From Methylobrevis pamukkalensis (GTDB taxonomy: Bacteria > Pseudomonadota > Alphaproteobacteria > Rhizobiales > Pleomorphomonadaceae), in the NCBI RefSeq assembly GCF_001720135.1, contig NZ_MCRJ01000011.1, positions 1 through 52,147 on the forward strand: a stretch of DNA of 52,147 bases, in the 5' to 3' direction. A program made the position numbers and the translations under genes. Below, in pieces: positions 1 through 8,435 of the stretch (position 1 is the first letter of the stretch; every line of letters begins with the position of its first letter). The notes beneath the pieces were generated by a model, which made no database searches, was not told the DNA's origin, and worked only from the letters and a program-made list of their open reading frames with translations.

Positions 1-142
1 CGGGGAAATGCACATGCGGGTCGCCCCCGGGTGCGATTGGGACTTGAGAGAGCAAAGGCGGCTTGTCATTGTCGCCGCAGTGACAGCCTGATGCAGGTTT
101 GATATCCGATCGTCCGCCTCAACGCCCTCGCCGGAGCAGACC

Positions 143-3100
143 ATGTCTCGAGACCTACCGGCCGACGCCCTGCTCGGGGGCGGAGAAACGGCATCGCTGA
201 TCCGGGAGTTCGACTGGGGCCGCACCAGTCTCGGGGCCATTTGCGCCTGGCCGGCGACCGTGAAGGCGGTCGTGGCGATGATCCTGCGCTGCCCGTTGCC
301 GATCGTCACGCTGTGGGGCGACGACGGCGTCATGATCTACAACGATGCCTATTCGGTCTTTGCCGGCGCACGGCATCCCGCGCTGCTCGGCTCGAAGGTG
401 CGCGAGGGCTGGCCGGAGGTGGCCGACTTCAACGATCATGTGGTGCGCACAGTGTTTCACCGGGGCGAGACCCTGTCCTACGAGGAGCAGGAGCTTGCGC
501 TCGACCGGGGCGAGGGGCCGCGTCAGGTCTGGATGAACCTCGACTATTCGCCGATCGTGGGGGAAGACGGCGTTCCGCTGGGCGTGATCGCCATCGTGGT
601 GGAAACCACCGCCAAGGTCATCGCCGGGCGCCAGTTGCAGGACGAACGCATGCGGCTGCGGCAGATGTACGAGCAGTCGGCGTCGTTCATGGCGTTGCTC
701 GAAGGATCGGAGCACCGCTTCGTCATCGTCAATCCCGCCTACCGCAAGCTGGTCGGCGAGCGCGATGTCGTCGGAAAGACGGTCGCCGAGGTGCTGCCGG
801 AAGCGGTTGGTCAGGGGTATGTTGGCCTGCTCGACGAGGTCTTTCGCAGCGGCCGTCCCTATCGCCTGCTCAACTCGGCCTTCGATCTGGTGGTGAATGC
901 GGACCAGCGGCCCGAGCGCCGCTTCGTCGATCTCATCTATCAGCCGATCACCGATCGCGACGGCCATGTGACGAGCATCTTCGTCAACGGCATCGACGTG
1001 ACCGACAATATTGCCGCGCAGGAGGCGCTGCGCGCCAGCGAGGCCCAGTTCCGGACGTTTGCCCAGGCGATGCCGAACCACGTCTGGGCCGCCACCCAGT
1101 CCGGCCTCGTCGACTGGTTCAACGACAGGGTCTACGACTACAGCGGCCGGACGCCCGAGCAGCTTGTCGGCGCCGGCTGGATCGACGTCGTCCATCCGGA
1201 CGACCAGAGTTCCGCTGTCAGCAACTGGCAGGCGGCGCTGGCGGCGGGCGAGCCCTACGAGACCGAATTCCGCATCCGCCGCGCCGACGGCGGATACCGC
1301 TGGCATCTGGTCCGGGCGCTGCCGATCCGCAACGAGGCGGGCATGATCACCCGCTGGATCGGCACCAACACCGACATCCACCAGCAGAAGCTGGCCGAGG
1401 TGCAGAGCTCCCGCGACCTCGAACGCATCTGGAACATCTCGCCGGTGCTGAAGCTGGTGACCACGCCCACCGGCCGGATCACCGCGGTCAACCCGGCCTG
1501 GACGCGCGCGCTCGGCTGGACGGTCGAGGAAACGGTCGGCCGGAACGTGCGCGACTTCGTCGATCCGGAAAGCCGCGACCGGACCTCCGACCGCCTGCTG
1601 CAGCCCGATGCCATGGCCCGTACGGCAGGGTTCATCCTGTCGAAGGACGGCCACAGCCGCCGCATCGAATGGACGTCGCTCGCCGAGGACGGGACGGTCT
1701 ATGCCTTCGGCCGGGACATCACGACCGAAGTCGAGACGACCGCCGCGCTGGAAAAGAGCGAAGCGGCGCTGATTCAGGCGCAGAAGATGGAGGCCATCGG
1801 CCAGCTGACCGGCGGGATCGCCCATGACTTCAACAACCTGCTGCAGGTCGTGAGCGGCAATCTCCAGCTTCTGGCGGGCGACATCCTGGGCAACACCCGC
1901 GCCGAGCAGCGCGTGCGCAATGCGATGGAGGGCGTCACACGCGGCTCGCGGCTCGCGTCGCAGCTTCTGGCCTTCGGCCGCCGCCAGCCGCTCGCACCCA
2001 AGGTCGTCAACCTCGGGCGGCTGGTCCGCAGCATGGACGACATCCTGCGGCGCGCGCTCGGCGAGGCCATCGAGATCGAGACGATCATCGGCGGCGGCCT
2101 GTGGAACACCTACGTGGATCCGGGCAACATCGAGAACGCGCTGCTCAACCTGTCGATCAATGCCCGCGACGCCATGGAGGGCCGGGGCAAGCTGACCATC
2201 GAGATCGGCAACGCCTTCCTCGACGACCACTATGCCCGCGAGCACGCCGACGTCGCGTCGGGACAGTATGTCCTGCTCGCGGTCAGCGACACCGGCGCCG
2301 GAATGCCGCCGGAGCTGATCGCCAAGGTGTTCGAGCCGTTCTTCACCACCAAGCCGGAGGGCAAGGGCTCCGGGCTCGGCCTCTCCATGGTCTACGGCTT
2401 CGTCAAGCAGTCGGGCGGACACGTCAAGATCTACAGCGAGGAGGGCGAAGGCACGACGATCCGGCTCTATCTGCCGCGCTCGACCGAGGTGGAGGATGCG
2501 CTCGCGCCCCGCGAGTTCGGGCCGATCACCGGAGGCGAGGAGACCATCCTCGTCGCCGAGGACGATGCCTTCGTGCGGCAGACCGTCGTGGAGACCCTGA
2601 GCGGGCTGGGCTACCGGGTGCTGGAGGCGGCGGACGCGAATGCGGCGCTCGCCATTCTGGAAAGCGGCCTGCAGATCGACCTGCTGTTCACCGATGTCGT
2701 CATGCCGGGCCCGCTCAAGTCGACCGACCTCGCCAGGAAGGCGGTGGTCCGCCTGCCGCGCCTCAAGGTCCTGTTCACCTCCGGCTACACCGAAAACTCG
2801 ATCGTGCACGGCGGGCGCCTTGACGAGGGCGTCGAGTTGCTGAGCAAGCCCTACACGCGCGAAGCCCTTGCCCGGAAGCTGCGCGACCTGCTGGGCAAGC
2901 CGGGCGAGTCCGCGGCGCAGACCCCGCCGGCCGCGCTGTCGGAGACGGCGATGGCGGAACGGACCGGCGGTGCCGGGCTGACGATCCTGATCTGCGAGGA
3001 CGAGGCGCTGATCCGCATGGCCACGGTCGATCTGGTCGAGGATCTGGGCCACACCGTGCTGGAGGCTGGAAAGGGCTCCGTCGCCCTGGAGCTTCTGGCC

Positions 3101-3331
3101 AACCATCGCATCGACCTCCTGCTGACGGACGTCGGCCTGCCGGACATGGACGGCGCGGCGCTGGCGCGGCAGGCGCGTGCGCTCCATGCAGACCTGCCCA
3201 TCATCTTCGCGACCGGCCATCAGCGGCTGGACGGCATGAAGATGGATGATCGGATGCGGCTTCTGACCAAGCCTTTCGACGCGCGCAATCTGGAGGAGGC
3301 GATCCGGGTCATGGCCCCGGGGCCTGCCTGA
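143..3331 (+). CDS. PAS-rich hybrid sensor histidine kinase with two C-terminal receiver domains
   Basis: A 1062-aa protein with no clear membrane segment, so probably a soluble cytoplasmic sensor. About four PAS regions precede the kinase (roughly residues 30-165, 175-290, 300-420 and 425-540). The phosphoacceptor is His561 in the motif AHDFNNLL, a HisKA type common in PAS hybrid kinases. An ATPase domain follows, with DTGAGM and GSGLGLSM boxes. Two receivers end the protein: the first has an EDD acidic pair and Asp851 in FTDVVMPG, the second has CEDE and Asp996 in LTDVGLPDMDG. The start is supported by GGAG seven bases before the ATG. No DNA-binding output is present, so phosphotransfer to another protein or to its own receivers is likely. 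The signal cannot be told from sequence. No cognate regulator is adjacent; the next gene is a glycosyltransferase 81 bp away. Confidence 0.93.
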   Translation: MSRDLPADALLGGGETASLIREFDWGRTSLGAICAWPATVKAVVAMILRCPLPIVTLWGDDGVMIYNDAYSVFAGARHPALLGSKVREGWPEVADFNDHVVRTVFHRGETLSYEEQELALDRGEGPRQVWMNLDYSPIVGEDGVPLGVIAIVVETTAKVIAGRQLQDERMRLRQMYEQSASFMALLEGSEHRFVIVNPAYRKLVGERDVVGKTVAEVLPEAVGQGYVGLLDEVFRSGRPYRLLNSAFDLVVNADQRPERRFVDLIYQPITDRDGHVTSIFVNGIDVTDNIAAQEALRASEAQFRTFAQAMPNHVWAATQSGLVDWFNDRVYDYSGRTPEQLVGAGWIDVVHPDDQSSAVSNWQAALAAGEPYETEFRIRRADGGYRWHLVRALPIRNEAGMITRWIGTNTDIHQQKLAEVQSSRDLERIWNISPVLKLVTTPTGRITAVNPAWTRALGWTVEETVGRNVRDFVDPESRDRTSDRLLQPDAMARTAGFILSKDGHSRRIEWTSLAEDGTVYAFGRDITTEVETTAALEKSEAALIQAQKMEAIGQLTGGIAHDFNNLLQVVSGNLQLLAGDILGNTRAEQRVRNAMEGVTRGSRLASQLLAFGRRQPLAPKVVNLGRLVRSMDDILRRALGEAIEIETIIGGGLWNTYVDPGNIENALLNLSINARDAMEGRGKLTIEIGNAFLDDHYAREHADVASGQYVLLAVSDTGAGMPPELIAKVFEPFFTTKPEGKGSGLGLSMVYGFVKQSGGHVKIYSEEGEGTTIRLYLPRSTEVEDALAPREFGPITGGEETILVAEDDAFVRQTVVETLSGLGYRVLEAADANAALAILESGLQIDLLFTDVVMPGPLKSTDLARKAVVRLPRLKVLFTSGYTENSIVHGGRLDEGVELLSKPYTREALARKLRDLLGKPGESAAQTPPAALSETAMAERTGGAGLTILICEDEALIRMATVDLVEDLGHTVLEAGKGSVALELLANHRIDLLLTDVGLPDMDGAALARQARALHADLPIIFATGHQRLDGMKMDDRMRLLTKPFDARNLEEAIRVMAPGPA

Positions 3332-3412
3332 CGCGGAAGGACAATCAGGCGCCTCGTCGCCGGGAACCCTTGCAGTGGCTGGAACGTTCGCGTCCTGCCG
3401 CAGGGGATCATC

Positions 3413-4657
3413 ATGTCCGCAGTTTCCGCCGCCCGCCTCGCTCTTGCCCGTCACCTTCTTGAGTCCGAAAGACCCGCCGGGCCGGTGCCCGGGGTGGTGG
3501 TCGCAATTCCGGCCCGGGACGAGGAGGCGCGCATCGACGCCTGCCTCGCCTCGCTGATCGCCCAGCGCGGGATCCCCGCCGCCCATGCGGATGTCGGCAT
3601 CGTGCTCGTTGCCAACAACTGCCGCGACGCCACCGCGCCACGCGCGCGCCATCTTCTTCGGAAATCCGGGATCCCGCATCGCGTTCTGGCACTCGACCTG
3701 CCGGCCGGCAACGCCAACGCCGGCCATGCCCGGGGTCTTGCCCTCGACGTCGCCGGCCTGTGGGCGGGTCAGGCGGGCGGCCGGGGCATCCTCCTCACCA
3801 CTGATGCCGACACGCGGGTCGGGCCGGACTGGATCGCCCGCAACATCGCCGCCCTGTCCGGTTGCTGCGACGCCGTCGCCGGCCGATTTGTCTTCGACCG
3901 GCGCGAGGAGGCCGCCTGGCCGCCGCATCTGCGGCGCCGACGCCGTCTGGAAGGCGCCTACGAGCATGCCCTGGCGGCGCTGTCCACGTGCATCGATCCG
4001 CTGCCGGAGGATCCCTGGCCGAACCACTGGACCGAATCCGGCGCAAGCTTTGCCGTCACGCTCGCCGCCTATCGCCGCATCGGCGGGCTTCCGGTGGTGG
4101 AGGTCGGTGAGGATCGGGCCCTGGCGGCCACCCTTGCCCGCCACGACATTGCCCTCCGCCACGATCCGGGCATCGTCGTCACCACGTCGGCCCGCTTCGA
4201 TGGCCGTGCGGACGGTGGCTGCGCGAGCACCCTGCGCCTGCGCGCCGAACGCGACGCGGTGCCGGCCGACGAGCGGCTGGAGCCGTTGCCGGCCGCGTTG
4301 CGGCGCATGGTGCTGCGCGGGCGGATGCGGCGGGCCTTCGCGGCGAACTGTCATCCCGGGACGTGGGAGCGCCGGCTCGCGCTGCCGGAGGGCGCACTGG
4401 GCGGGCGGACAGGGCGCAGCTTCGGTGAGGCATGGGCAACGGCGCTGGCGCAGAGCCCGCTGCTGGTGCCCGAGCCGCTGCGCCCCGACCGGATCGCGGA
4501 TCACCTGCGGGACGCGCGGCGGCTGCGGGGCGCGCTCGAGGGCCTGTCACCCGGCAGCGAGAAGATCGAGGCGATAGTCGTCGGTGCGCTGCCGGGCAAG
4601 GCGCCGGTAGCCGCTGCCGAGCGCGCGGATGAACTGGTCGGAGGCTGCGTCGCCTGA
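3413..4657 (+). CDS. GT2-family glycosyltransferase
   Basis: A 414-aa inverting-type nucleotide-sugar glycosyltransferase with a GT-A fold. The N-terminus carries the family-2 pattern VVVAIPARDEEARIDACL (about residues 27-44), which binds the sugar nucleotide, and a DAD metal-binding triad at residues 131-133 within TTDADTRVGPDW. A region consistent with an acceptor/catalytic segment follows (TESGASFAVT, then VGEDRAL). No transmembrane helices are evident, so it is not a NodC/cellulose-synthase-type processive enzyme. An AGGGG ribosome site lies just before the ATG. The 3' end runs 111 nt into the oppositely oriented methyltransferase gene, whose C-terminus looks genuine, so the last ~35 residues here may be non-essential. 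Neighbouring genes encode a deacetylase, a NodS-type methyltransferase and an acyl-CoA dehydrogenase, suggesting a shared glycolipid or amino-sugar product. Substrate unknown. Confidence 0.85.
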   Translation: MSAVSAARLALARHLLESERPAGPVPGVVVAIPARDEEARIDACLASLIAQRGIPAAHADVGIVLVANNCRDATAPRARHLLRKSGIPHRVLALDLPAGNANAGHARGLALDVAGLWAGQAGGRGILLTTDADTRVGPDWIARNIAALSGCCDAVAGRFVFDRREEAAWPPHLRRRRRLEGAYEHALAALSTCIDPLPEDPWPNHWTESGASFAVTLAAYRRIGGLPVVEVGEDRALAATLARHDIALRHDPGIVVTTSARFDGRADGGCASTLRLRAERDAVPADERLEPLPAALRRMVLRGRMRRAFAANCHPGTWERRLALPEGALGGRTGRSFGEAWATALAQSPLLVPEPLRPDRIADHLRDARRLRGALEGLSPGSEKIEAIVVGALPGKAPVAAAERADELVGGCVA

Positions 4658-5122
4658 GAGGGGATAGTCGGTCTCGCGCACCCAGTGCACGAGCAGGACC
4701 TGACCGCCGGGCCGCAGCGACCTGTCCACCCGCGCCGCGAGCGCGTCGACATCCGGCGCCCCCAGATAGTAGATCACCTCCGACAGGACGATCAGGTCGA
4801 AGCTGCCGGACGGCCAGTCGGCGGGCACATGGCCCTGGACGAAGCTGACCGAGGGCAGGTCGAGGCAGCGCGCACGGGCGGTGTCCAGCGCGCGGGCGGC
4901 CGGATCGATCGCCACCAGATGATCGCACCGGCTTGCAAGGCGCTTGGTCAGCACCCCGATCGAGCAGCCGACCTCCAGCACCCGTCCGTAGCGCGCGTGG
5001 GGCAGGGCCGCGAGCGTGGCGGCATATTTCGCATCCTCGTAAGGACTGGTCTCGAAGGCCCAGGGGTCGGGCGCGCGCTCGTAGAGGTCATCGAAATAGG
5101 TGGGGGGCAGGGTGGTGGTCAT
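4547..5122 (-). CDS. SAM-dependent methyltransferase, NodS-like
   Basis: A 191-aa class I methyltransferase. It opens with a YFDDLYERAPDPWAFE segment typical of the NodS-type family and then has the SAM-binding glycine loop VLEVGCSIG near residues 48-56. Later motifs are IDPAAR (ribose contact) and LIVLSEVIYYLG (motif IV). NodS itself N-methylates the deacetylated terminal glucosamine of Nod factors, so an amino-sugar substrate is an attractive inference, not a demonstration. Its ATG overlaps the PIG-L stop codon by four bases (ATGA, 5119-5122), so the two are translationally coupled. It is the last gene of a three-gene minus-strand operon, and its 3' end overlaps the convergent glycosyltransferase by 111 nt. 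Confidence 0.88.
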   Translation of the reverse strand: MTTTLPPTYFDDLYERAPDPWAFETSPYEDAKYAATLAALPHARYGRVLEVGCSIGVLTKRLASRCDHLVAIDPAARALDTARARCLDLPSVSFVQGHVPADWPSGSFDLIVLSEVIYYLGAPDVDALAARVDRSLRPGGQVLLVHWVRETDYPLSGDAASDQFIRALGSGYRRLARQRTDDYRLDLLAAG

Positions 5123-5853
5123 GTCACGGGTCCCAGGAAGATTTCCGGCGCCTCGAAGCGCGCGAGCATGTCGGGGGTCAGCCGGAAGCCGTCCGGATCG
5201 TCGCCGATGAGATCGGTCGTCTGCGAGGCATGGGCGGCGATCGCCCGCCGCTTGGCCTCGAGATACGGATCGATCCGCACGCGAACGCCAGCGACGGGCG
5301 GGCTGTCCAGCGATGTCTGCGGCGGCAGGGTCAGGCCCCAGATCGGATATTCCCACAGGCCCGCCCCGGGCACCCGGCGCACCGCATCGCGGGCGAGGAT
5401 GAAGCTTGCCTTGTGGTCGATGTGCGGATCGTGGCGCCAGCTGACCGCCACGACGTCGGCACCGGCGCAGAGACCGGCGACCCGATCGGCCGCCTGGTTC
5501 GCCTCGGTGCCATGGAAGGGCACCGCCCGGTCCGGCAGGTCGAGAAAATGCACCGCCTCGGCCGGAACGCCGAGCCGATGGGCCGCCTCCACCGCCTCGC
5601 CGCGGCGCAGTTCCGCCAGCTTCGGCCCGGGAAACAGCTGCGACCCCGGATGGGAGCCGGCGCCATCGCTGACGATGACGATCGTCACGGGCAGGTCGGC
5701 GGCCCGGCACCCCGCGATCAGGCCGCCGCAGCCGAGACTCTCGTCGTCGGGATGCGGCGCGATGACGACGAGATGATGACGGACGAAGCTCTCGGGCTCG
5801 ACGATCGGCAGGTCCGCCATGGCGCGCAGCGCGTCTTCGGCCGAAAAGATCAT
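5119..5853 (-). CDS. PIG-L (LmbE-like) family deacetylase
   Basis: A 244-aa zinc-dependent N-acetylglucosaminyl-type deacetylase. The zinc/catalytic motif APHPDDESLGCGG begins at residue 32 (His34, Asp36, Asp37), and the third zinc ligand lies in HIDHKA further on. Members remove acetyl groups from GlcNAc linked to inositol lipids, thiols or antibiotics. The open frame extends 36 codons further upstream, but the chosen ATG overlaps the stop of the acyl-CoA dehydrogenase gene as ATGA (5850-5853) and lies directly before the family-typical N-terminus. It also overlaps the methyltransferase gene downstream by ATGA. The tight coupling on both sides shows the three enzymes are made together. Confidence 0.9.
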   Translation of the reverse strand: MIFSAEDALRAMADLPIVEPESFVRHHLVVIAPHPDDESLGCGGLIAGCRAADLPVTIVIVSDGAGSHPGSQLFPGPKLAELRRGEAVEAAHRLGVPAEAVHFLDLPDRAVPFHGTEANQAADRVAGLCAGADVVAVSWRHDPHIDHKASFILARDAVRRVPGAGLWEYPIWGLTLPPQTSLDSPPVAGVRVRIDPYLEAKRRAIAAHASQTTDLIGDDPDGFRLTPDMLARFEAPEIFLGPVT

Positions 5854-6980
5854 GGCCAGATCTCCCGCAGCGGCTGCGTCTCGCCAAGGCCGTAGCCGGC
5901 CGCCTCGCACAGCGCCCGGTCCGGGGCCGGCTGGCGCAGGTAGGTGGCAAGATCCCGGCACAGGCGCTCGACCGGATGCGGCCTCAGGAAAGCGGCAAGG
6001 CCGATGGAGCGCTGCACGAGCTCCATCACCTGAAGGCCGCAGCGCTCGACGGCGCAGCGCGCGAGGTTGACATAGGCGATCGCGGCCATGCCGCTGTCGT
6101 CGCCTCCATCGTCCGACGCGTCCGCCTCCGCGATGCGGGCGGCGCGCTCGACCCAGAGCCGGGCGGTCTCGGCGGCGATCATCGCTTCGCCCATCCGGGC
6201 GCGCTGGTGGGGATCGTCGCCGCGGCCGCGGCTGCGCAGGGCCGCCCGCGCCTCGTCCACCAGCCGCTCGATGCCGCCGAGCTGGACGGCACAGAAGCGC
6301 CAGGCGCCGGCGGAAAAATGCGGCTGGCGATGATAGTCGTCGTCGCCGCCGAGAATGTCGTCGGCCGCGACCGGCAATCCGTTGAAACTGTAGCTGCCGC
6401 TGGCGGAAGCGCGCATGCCGTGCGCCGTCCAGCCGGAGAGATCGGCGCGGGGGGCATCGTCGAGCCGCGGCAGCACCATCAGCAGCCGGCCGGCCTCGTC
6501 CCGCGCGGTGACGAGCGGCCGGGCGACATGGCCGGCGCCCGACGCGAAGATCTTGCGGCCGGCGAGTTCGAGGCGATCGCCGCGGCGGACGAGCCGCAGT
6601 CCGTCGGCGCCCTCGGTGTTCCAGACACCGAACAGCGCGCCGTCGCGGGCCTCGTGCAACGCCCGCGCCTGCTGGTCGGCGGTGCCGTAGCGCCCGATCA
6701 GCGCCGCCGCGTTGACATGCCCCTCGAACAGCCGGCCGAGCGGCTGGCTGGCGTGTCCGACCGCGCGCAGCGCCTCCATCAGGTCGTCGGGCTCAGGCGC
6801 TCGACGGCCCTCGGCCGCATCTGCGAACGGAGCGGCAAGGACACCGACTGCGGCAAGATCGGAAATTTCTTCGTCGGGAAAGCTGTCGTCGGCATCAAGT
6901 GCCGCGCCGTGGTCGGCAACGGCGCGCATCTGGCGCCGGAAGGAAAGGGTGGCAATGCGCCGGTCATCGACCTCGAGCAT
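5850..6980 (-). CDS. acyl-CoA dehydrogenase-like flavoprotein
   Basis: A 376-aa protein of the acyl-CoA dehydrogenase fold, at the usual family length. It has the N-terminal helical domain (LAAVGVLAAPFADAAEG), a middle beta-domain (GVWNTEGADGL, GRKIFASGAGHVARPLV), and a C-terminal helical bundle (VQRSIGLAAFLRPHPVERLCRDL) typical of the family. The frame is open for 34 further codons upstream, but the ATG at 6980 has GGAG seven bases before it and gives the standard start. It is the first gene of a tightly coupled operon with the PIG-L deacetylase and NodS-like methyltransferase. An acyl-chain modification in a secondary pathway is more likely here than fatty-acid beta-oxidation, because no other beta-oxidation gene is near. 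That role is inference. Confidence 0.85.
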   Translation of the reverse strand: MLEVDDRRIATLSFRRQMRAVADHGAALDADDSFPDEEISDLAAVGVLAAPFADAAEGRRAPEPDDLMEALRAVGHASQPLGRLFEGHVNAAALIGRYGTADQQARALHEARDGALFGVWNTEGADGLRLVRRGDRLELAGRKIFASGAGHVARPLVTARDEAGRLLMVLPRLDDAPRADLSGWTAHGMRASASGSYSFNGLPVAADDILGGDDDYHRQPHFSAGAWRFCAVQLGGIERLVDEARAALRSRGRGDDPHQRARMGEAMIAAETARLWVERAARIAEADASDDGGDDSGMAAIAYVNLARCAVERCGLQVMELVQRSIGLAAFLRPHPVERLCRDLATYLRQPAPDRALCEAAGYGLGETQPLREIWP

Positions 6981-7004
6981 GGGGCGTCTCCATTGGATCT
7001 GAAC

Positions 7005-7029
7005 AATGGGTTGGACCCCTCGAAGTTCC
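7005..7029 (-). promoter_or_regulatory. possible EcfG-like promoter for the acyl-CoA dehydrogenase operon
   Basis: On the minus strand, GGAAC (7025-7029) is followed after 16 bases by CATT (7005-7008), 24 nt before the ATG at 6980. This resembles the alphaproteobacterial general-stress sigma factor consensus GGAAC-N16/17-CGTT, with one mismatch in the -10 element. It is a single weak match and could be chance. Confidence 0.25.
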
Positions 7030-7193
7030 ACTGGACGCGCGGGATGCAGCAGGCAGGATCCGGCAGGCCGGCGCGCGGCCATGATGCGACCCTCCTTGGC
7101 CTGCTCGTGTGTCCGGCAAAGCCGATGACGCGCTGGCTGCGTGCAAGGGTGGCCGTCCGGCAGGGCCGCCGCCCGATGCCGCTTCGCCTTCGG

Positions 7194-8219
7194 TCAGGCC
7201 GCCGAGATGCGCCGGAACCGCTGGCGATACTGGAGCGGGGAAATGCCCGTGGCGCGCTTGAACAGGCGCCGGAAGGCGGCGGGTTCGGTGTAGCCGACCT
7301 CCTGCGCGACGGCGTCGATCGGCACGTCGGTCATTTCCAGCATCTGCTTGGCTTCCTCGATCCGCAGCGACTGCACGTAGTCGAGCGGCGCATAGCCGGT
7401 GGCGGCCTGGAACCGGCGCTTGAACGTGCGTGGCGCCAGTTGCGAGCGCCGGGTCATGCCGGCCACCGGATTGGGGGCGGCATAGTTGTCGGCGGCCCAG
7501 ATCTGGGCCGCGGCGATGGCGGCATCCTCGTGCTGGGGCGGACGCACCCGTGCGGCAAACGGCAGCTGGCCCTCGCTCCGGTCGCCGAACAGGAAGATCT
7601 TGGCGGTGCGCCGGGCTTCCTCCTCGCCGCAGTAGCGGGCGACCACGTAGAGCGCGAGGTCGGTCCACGAGGCCGAACCGCCCGCGGTCACGAGCCGGTG
7701 CTCCGCCCCCGCCGGCACCAGCACCCGTTCGGGGCGCAGGCGCACGTCCGGATAGAGGCTCCGGATCTGCTCGGTGGCGGCCCAGTGGCAGGTGGCTTCC
7801 TGGCCATCCAGAAGCCCGGCCTCGGCCAGCATCAGCGACCCGGTGCAGACCGAGCAGACGAGGGCGCCCTGCGCATGTTGCCGGCGCAGCCAGGCCGTTT
7901 CCTCCGGCCAGCGGCCCCGGGTGTCCTCGTCCCGGCCAAGGGCGAGATCGCCGACGATCACGATGTCAGCCCGCTCGGCCTCGGCGAAGGTCAGGTCCGG
8001 CGCGACCGGCAGCCCGGCAAGATTGCGGAAGGGCGTCCGGCTTGCCGCGACGATGCGGGTCCGGAAGCGGCCCGGTCCGGACGGCCAGCCGGTCAGCATC
8101 TCCCAGCCGGTTCCCACAAAGACGAACACCTCGCTCAGGCCGTTCAGGACGCCCGTCGAGATTTCGGGGACGGCGAGCAGGCACACGGAAACGGGGGGTG
8201 GCGGATCGGGCATGGTCAT
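7194..8219 (-). CDS. GlxA-type AraC family transcriptional regulator
   Basis: A 341-aa regulator with an N-terminal DJ-1/PfpI-like (class I amidotransferase fold) sensor domain and a C-terminal AraC DNA-binding domain. The sensor domain contains the nucleophile-elbow-like stretch VCSVCTGSLMLAEAGLLDG. The AraC domain carries both helix-turn-helix units: MTRRSQLAPRTFKRRFQAATG and IDAVAQEVGYTEPAAFRRLFKRATG. The frame is open far upstream, but that extension is antisense to the divergent gene, so I start at the ATG at 8219 (8213 is an alternative two codons in). No strong Shine-Dalgarno is visible for either. The 216-bp divergent gap to the gene at 8436 makes that gene its likely target. Confidence 0.88.
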   Translation of the reverse strand: MTMPDPPPPVSVCLLAVPEISTGVLNGLSEVFVFVGTGWEMLTGWPSGPGRFRTRIVAASRTPFRNLAGLPVAPDLTFAEAERADIVIVGDLALGRDEDTRGRWPEETAWLRRQHAQGALVCSVCTGSLMLAEAGLLDGQEATCHWAATEQIRSLYPDVRLRPERVLVPAGAEHRLVTAGGSASWTDLALYVVARYCGEEEARRTAKIFLFGDRSEGQLPFAARVRPPQHEDAAIAAAQIWAADNYAAPNPVAGMTRRSQLAPRTFKRRFQAATGYAPLDYVQSLRIEEAKQMLEMTDVPIDAVAQEVGYTEPAAFRRLFKRATGISPLQYRQRFRRISAA

Positions 8220-8435
8220 GATCGGAAAATGGCACATTCGGACCGTTTTTGTCGAGACCGTGCCTGACGCTGCCGCCGCCGATGATGCGATCAGATCCGC
8301 GCCGCACCCGATCCGAAGCGAAAGCTGCTGCCCGGGTGCCGCTTGCGGGGCCGGTTGCCCTTTACGGGACATGGCACACCGCTTTCGCGCCCCGGCTCTG
8401 CTCGGGGCCACGCTCTCGCACTCAAAGGACCCGTC
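8220..8435. promoter_or_regulatory. divergent promoter region between the AraC regulator and the 429-aa gene
   Basis: A 216-bp non-coding gap separates the two divergent starts and must hold both promoters and, probably, the AraC-family operator. I could not pick out a convincing -35/-10 pair. An AAGGA ribosome site precedes the plus-strand start at 8436. Confidence 0.45.

Noticed and set aside
1..142. A coding sequence at the extreme left edge
   Set aside because: No convincing family-like frame in the first 142 bases; only the upstream region of the first kinase is seen.
3391..3412. GGAAC before the glycosyltransferase start as an EcfG promoter
   Set aside because: No CGTT-like -10 element at 16-17 bases; it lies too near the start codon.
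155..4504. A 1449-codon open frame on the minus strand opposite the first kinase and glycosyltransferase
   Set aside because: It is antisense to two clear genes, has no recognisable domains and is rich in Arg/Ala/Pro, as expected from high-GC antisense frames.
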